From Candidatus Culexmicrobium profundum (lineage in GTDB: Archaea > Thermoproteota > Methanomethylicia > Culexarchaeales > Culexmicrobiaceae): DNA of 12,559 nt. Under the pieces are notes generated by a model. The model saw nothing but the letters and a program-made list of their open reading frames with translations, ran no database searches and was not told where the DNA came from. The number at the start of each line of letters is the position of its first letter. The stretch's first letter is position 1. The DNA is taken from positions 1 to 12,559 of the forward strand of contig JANZKD010000041.1 in assembly GCA_025061245.1 (NCBI GenBank), in the 5' to 3' direction. The position numbers and the translations under genes were made by a program. Below are positions 11,508 to 12,559 of this stretch, one piece after another.

Positions 11508-12275
11508 TCAATAATTAAAATTTAATTCAACACCTATAGGGCAGTGATCAGATCCCTTAACTTCTGATAGGATGAAGGCATCCTTCAATTTATCCTCCAA
11601 ACCTCTTGAAATGAAAATGTGATCAATTCTCCACCCAATATTTCTCTTCCTAGCATCATAAGCACGAGGCCACCAAGTGTAATGACCCCCATTTTTATGG
11701 AATTTTCTGAAGGTGTCGATGAAACCAAATTTAATCAGCTTATCTATTTTACGTCTTTCTGCCAAGGTGAACATAGTATTATTAACATTCTCCTTCGGCC
11801 TTGCTAGATCTATTGGTTTATGAGCGACATTAAAATCACCTGTTAAAATAACATTAAACCCAGTTAGTTTAGTTAGGTAGTTAAGAAGTGTATTGTAGGC
11901 TTCAAGTTTGTAATTCATTTCCTCCTTTCTTCTTCCACCATGAGGTAAGTAGATGTTAATGAGGATAAAATTGGGAAAGTCAAGTCTTAGAAAACGTCCT
12001 TCCGAGTCGAATCTAGGGTGTCCAATTTTCCGCATAATTGTTAAGGGTTTTAGCTTCGTTATTACAGCTGTACCATGAAAACCTCTTCGCCAAGAAGAAT
12101 TAACATACGCTTTATAGCCTGAAAATGTAAATTCTAGAGGTAAATCGATTTTCTCTGTTCTTGTTTCTTGAAGACATATTATGTCAGCATCATAATCCAA
12201 TATTTTTCTAATAAAACCCCTTTGGGAAATAGATTTCCATCCGCAAACATTCCATGAAATTATCCGTATAATCAT
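11508..12275 (-). CDS. xth: Exonuclease III-type AP endonuclease
   Basis: This 255-residue DNA repair enzyme of the Xth/ExoA branch of the endonuclease/exonuclease/phosphatase fold has full length and all key motifs. They are SWNVCGWKS (N9), ICLQETR (E37), INIYLPHGGRR (Y109), ILTGDFNVAHKPIDL (D147, N149), HYTWWPRAYDARKRNIGWRI then DHIF (D218), and GSDHCPIGVEL (D243, H244). It cuts the backbone 5' of abasic sites with Mg2+ in base excision repair and may act as a 3'-5' exonuclease. The ATG at 12275 has GAGGT six bases upstream. It is monocistronic and faces the cupin, with short AT-rich sequence between. Nothing is odd about it; it is likely a core chromosomal gene marking the edge of the accessory region. 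Confidence 0.95.
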   Translation of the reverse strand: MIIRIISWNVCGWKSISQRGFIRKILDYDADIICLQETRTEKIDLPLEFTFSGYKAYVNSSWRRGFHGTAVITKLKPLTIMRKIGHPRFDSEGRFLRLDFPNFILINIYLPHGGRRKEEMNYKLEAYNTLLNYLTKLTGFNVILTGDFNVAHKPIDLARPKENVNNTMFTLAERRKIDKLIKFGFIDTFRKFHKNGGHYTWWPRAYDARKRNIGWRIDHIFISRGLEDKLKDAFILSEVKGSDHCPIGVELNFNY

Positions 12276-12426
12276 GATACCTCACTTCAGTTCATTGATT
12301 ATCCTAGTATAGATAGTGAAATTATAGTTTCATTAAATAAATTAAACTCACTACAATAATAGCTTATGAAAATTGAAGATGAAGGAATTGATTAAAAATT
12401 AACTTAAAATCATATCCGGAAAAATC

Positions 12427-12434
12427 TTTATACT
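12427..12434 (+). promoter_or_regulatory. TATA box for the gene at the window end
   Basis: TTTATACT is centred about 33 bases before the TTG at 12463, and AGGGGTT (12454-12460) follows as ribosome binding site. The spacing matches other promoters with short leaders in this window. Confidence 0.45.
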
Positions 12435-12462
12435 ATTTTCTCCAACTTAAGCTAGGGGTTTA

Positions 12463-12559
12463 TTGCTAAGCGAAGTTGAAAGTAAGGTTTTAGATATAAT
12501 TGAAAATTCGAGGGATGATATTATTGAATTTTTGAGGAGGCTTATAAGAGCTAGAAGTG
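12463..12559 (+). CDS. Probable M20-family metallopeptidase/deacylase, 5' end only
   Basis: The frame starts at TTG 12463 behind AGGGGTT and runs to the window edge, 32 codons. The sequence MLSEVESKVLDIIENSRDDI followed by IEFLRRLIRARS matches the first helix of ArgE/DapE/carboxypeptidase G2-type M20 enzymes, where a pattern like E-LI-RA-S-N-P follows. The metal-binding motifs lie beyond the window, so the call rests on this helix alone. It would be a cytosolic zinc amidohydrolase; the substrate cannot be told. Confidence 0.6.
   Translation, partial: MLSEVESKVLDIIENSRDDIIEFLRRLIRARS

Noticed and set aside
11619..11807. Plus-strand frame of 62 codons opposite the AP endonuclease
   Set aside because: It is antisense to a gene with all catalytic motifs; chance frame.
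1..12559. tRNA, rRNA, transposase, integrase or attachment sites
   Set aside because: I looked for cloverleaf arms, conserved rRNA stretches and recombinase proteins and found none; long terminal repeats were not apparent by eye.

Overview
The window reads as an AT-rich stretch of an archaeal chromosome, probably a thermophilic member of the Thermoproteota or a neighbouring lineage. The signs are TATA boxes either about 26 bases before a start codon (leaderless transcripts) or about 35-39 bases before it (a leader of roughly 10 bases), frequent TTG and GTG starts, Arg and Ile codons dominated by AGA/AGG and ATA, and a dense set of VapBC and HEPN/MNT toxin-antitoxin genes. No rRNA, tRNA, transposase or integrase was recognised. 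The lineage is inference.

Layout. Positions 1-113 hold the 5' end of an unknown gene (minus). 326-977 is a vapBC operon (minus). 978-2004 has no long gene but holds a Cys4 mini-gene with no canonical start (1305-1466), a 20-residue Cys-rich leaderless micro-ORF (1865-1927) and a small foldable element. 2005-3175 is an operon of a winged-helix/nucleotidyltransferase fusion and a HEPN protein. 3410-3637 looks like a decayed gene. 3699-4160 is a small two-helix membrane protein. 4450-5084 is a second vapBC pair whose toxin lacks one catalytic Asp. 5329-6023 is a secreted protein split by a one-base frameshift at an A6 run. 6118-6978 is a wrecked block on the minus strand: a HEPN fragment, an intact VapB-like antitoxin and a vapC pseudogene. 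7075-7897 is an intact HepT/MntA module. 8070-9059 is an ICMT-like membrane methyltransferase. 9076-9722 is a third intact vapBC. 10072-11013 is a GNAT acetyltransferase, 11144-11464 a cupin (its 5' end perhaps displaced by another A6 run), 11508-12275 an exonuclease III-type AP endonuclease, and 12463-12559 the 5' end of a probable M20 peptidase.

How it fits together. From 326 to 9731 the region is a toxin-antitoxin island: four vapBC loci (two apparently intact, one with a substituted toxin, one with a pseudogenised toxin), two HEPN/MNT modules and a truncated HEPN. Each toxin-antitoxin operon has a palindrome or inverted repeat close to its start codon, usually 15-19 bases upstream, and the sequences differ between operons. 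This is what separately autoregulated modules would look like. From about 10000 onward the genes look like ordinary housekeeping or metabolic genes. I see no clear new multi-gene defence system. The most unusual items are the frameshifted secreted protein, the Cys4 mini-gene, the toxin with a missing Asp, and the HEPN fragment that reads into the neighbouring vapB promoter.
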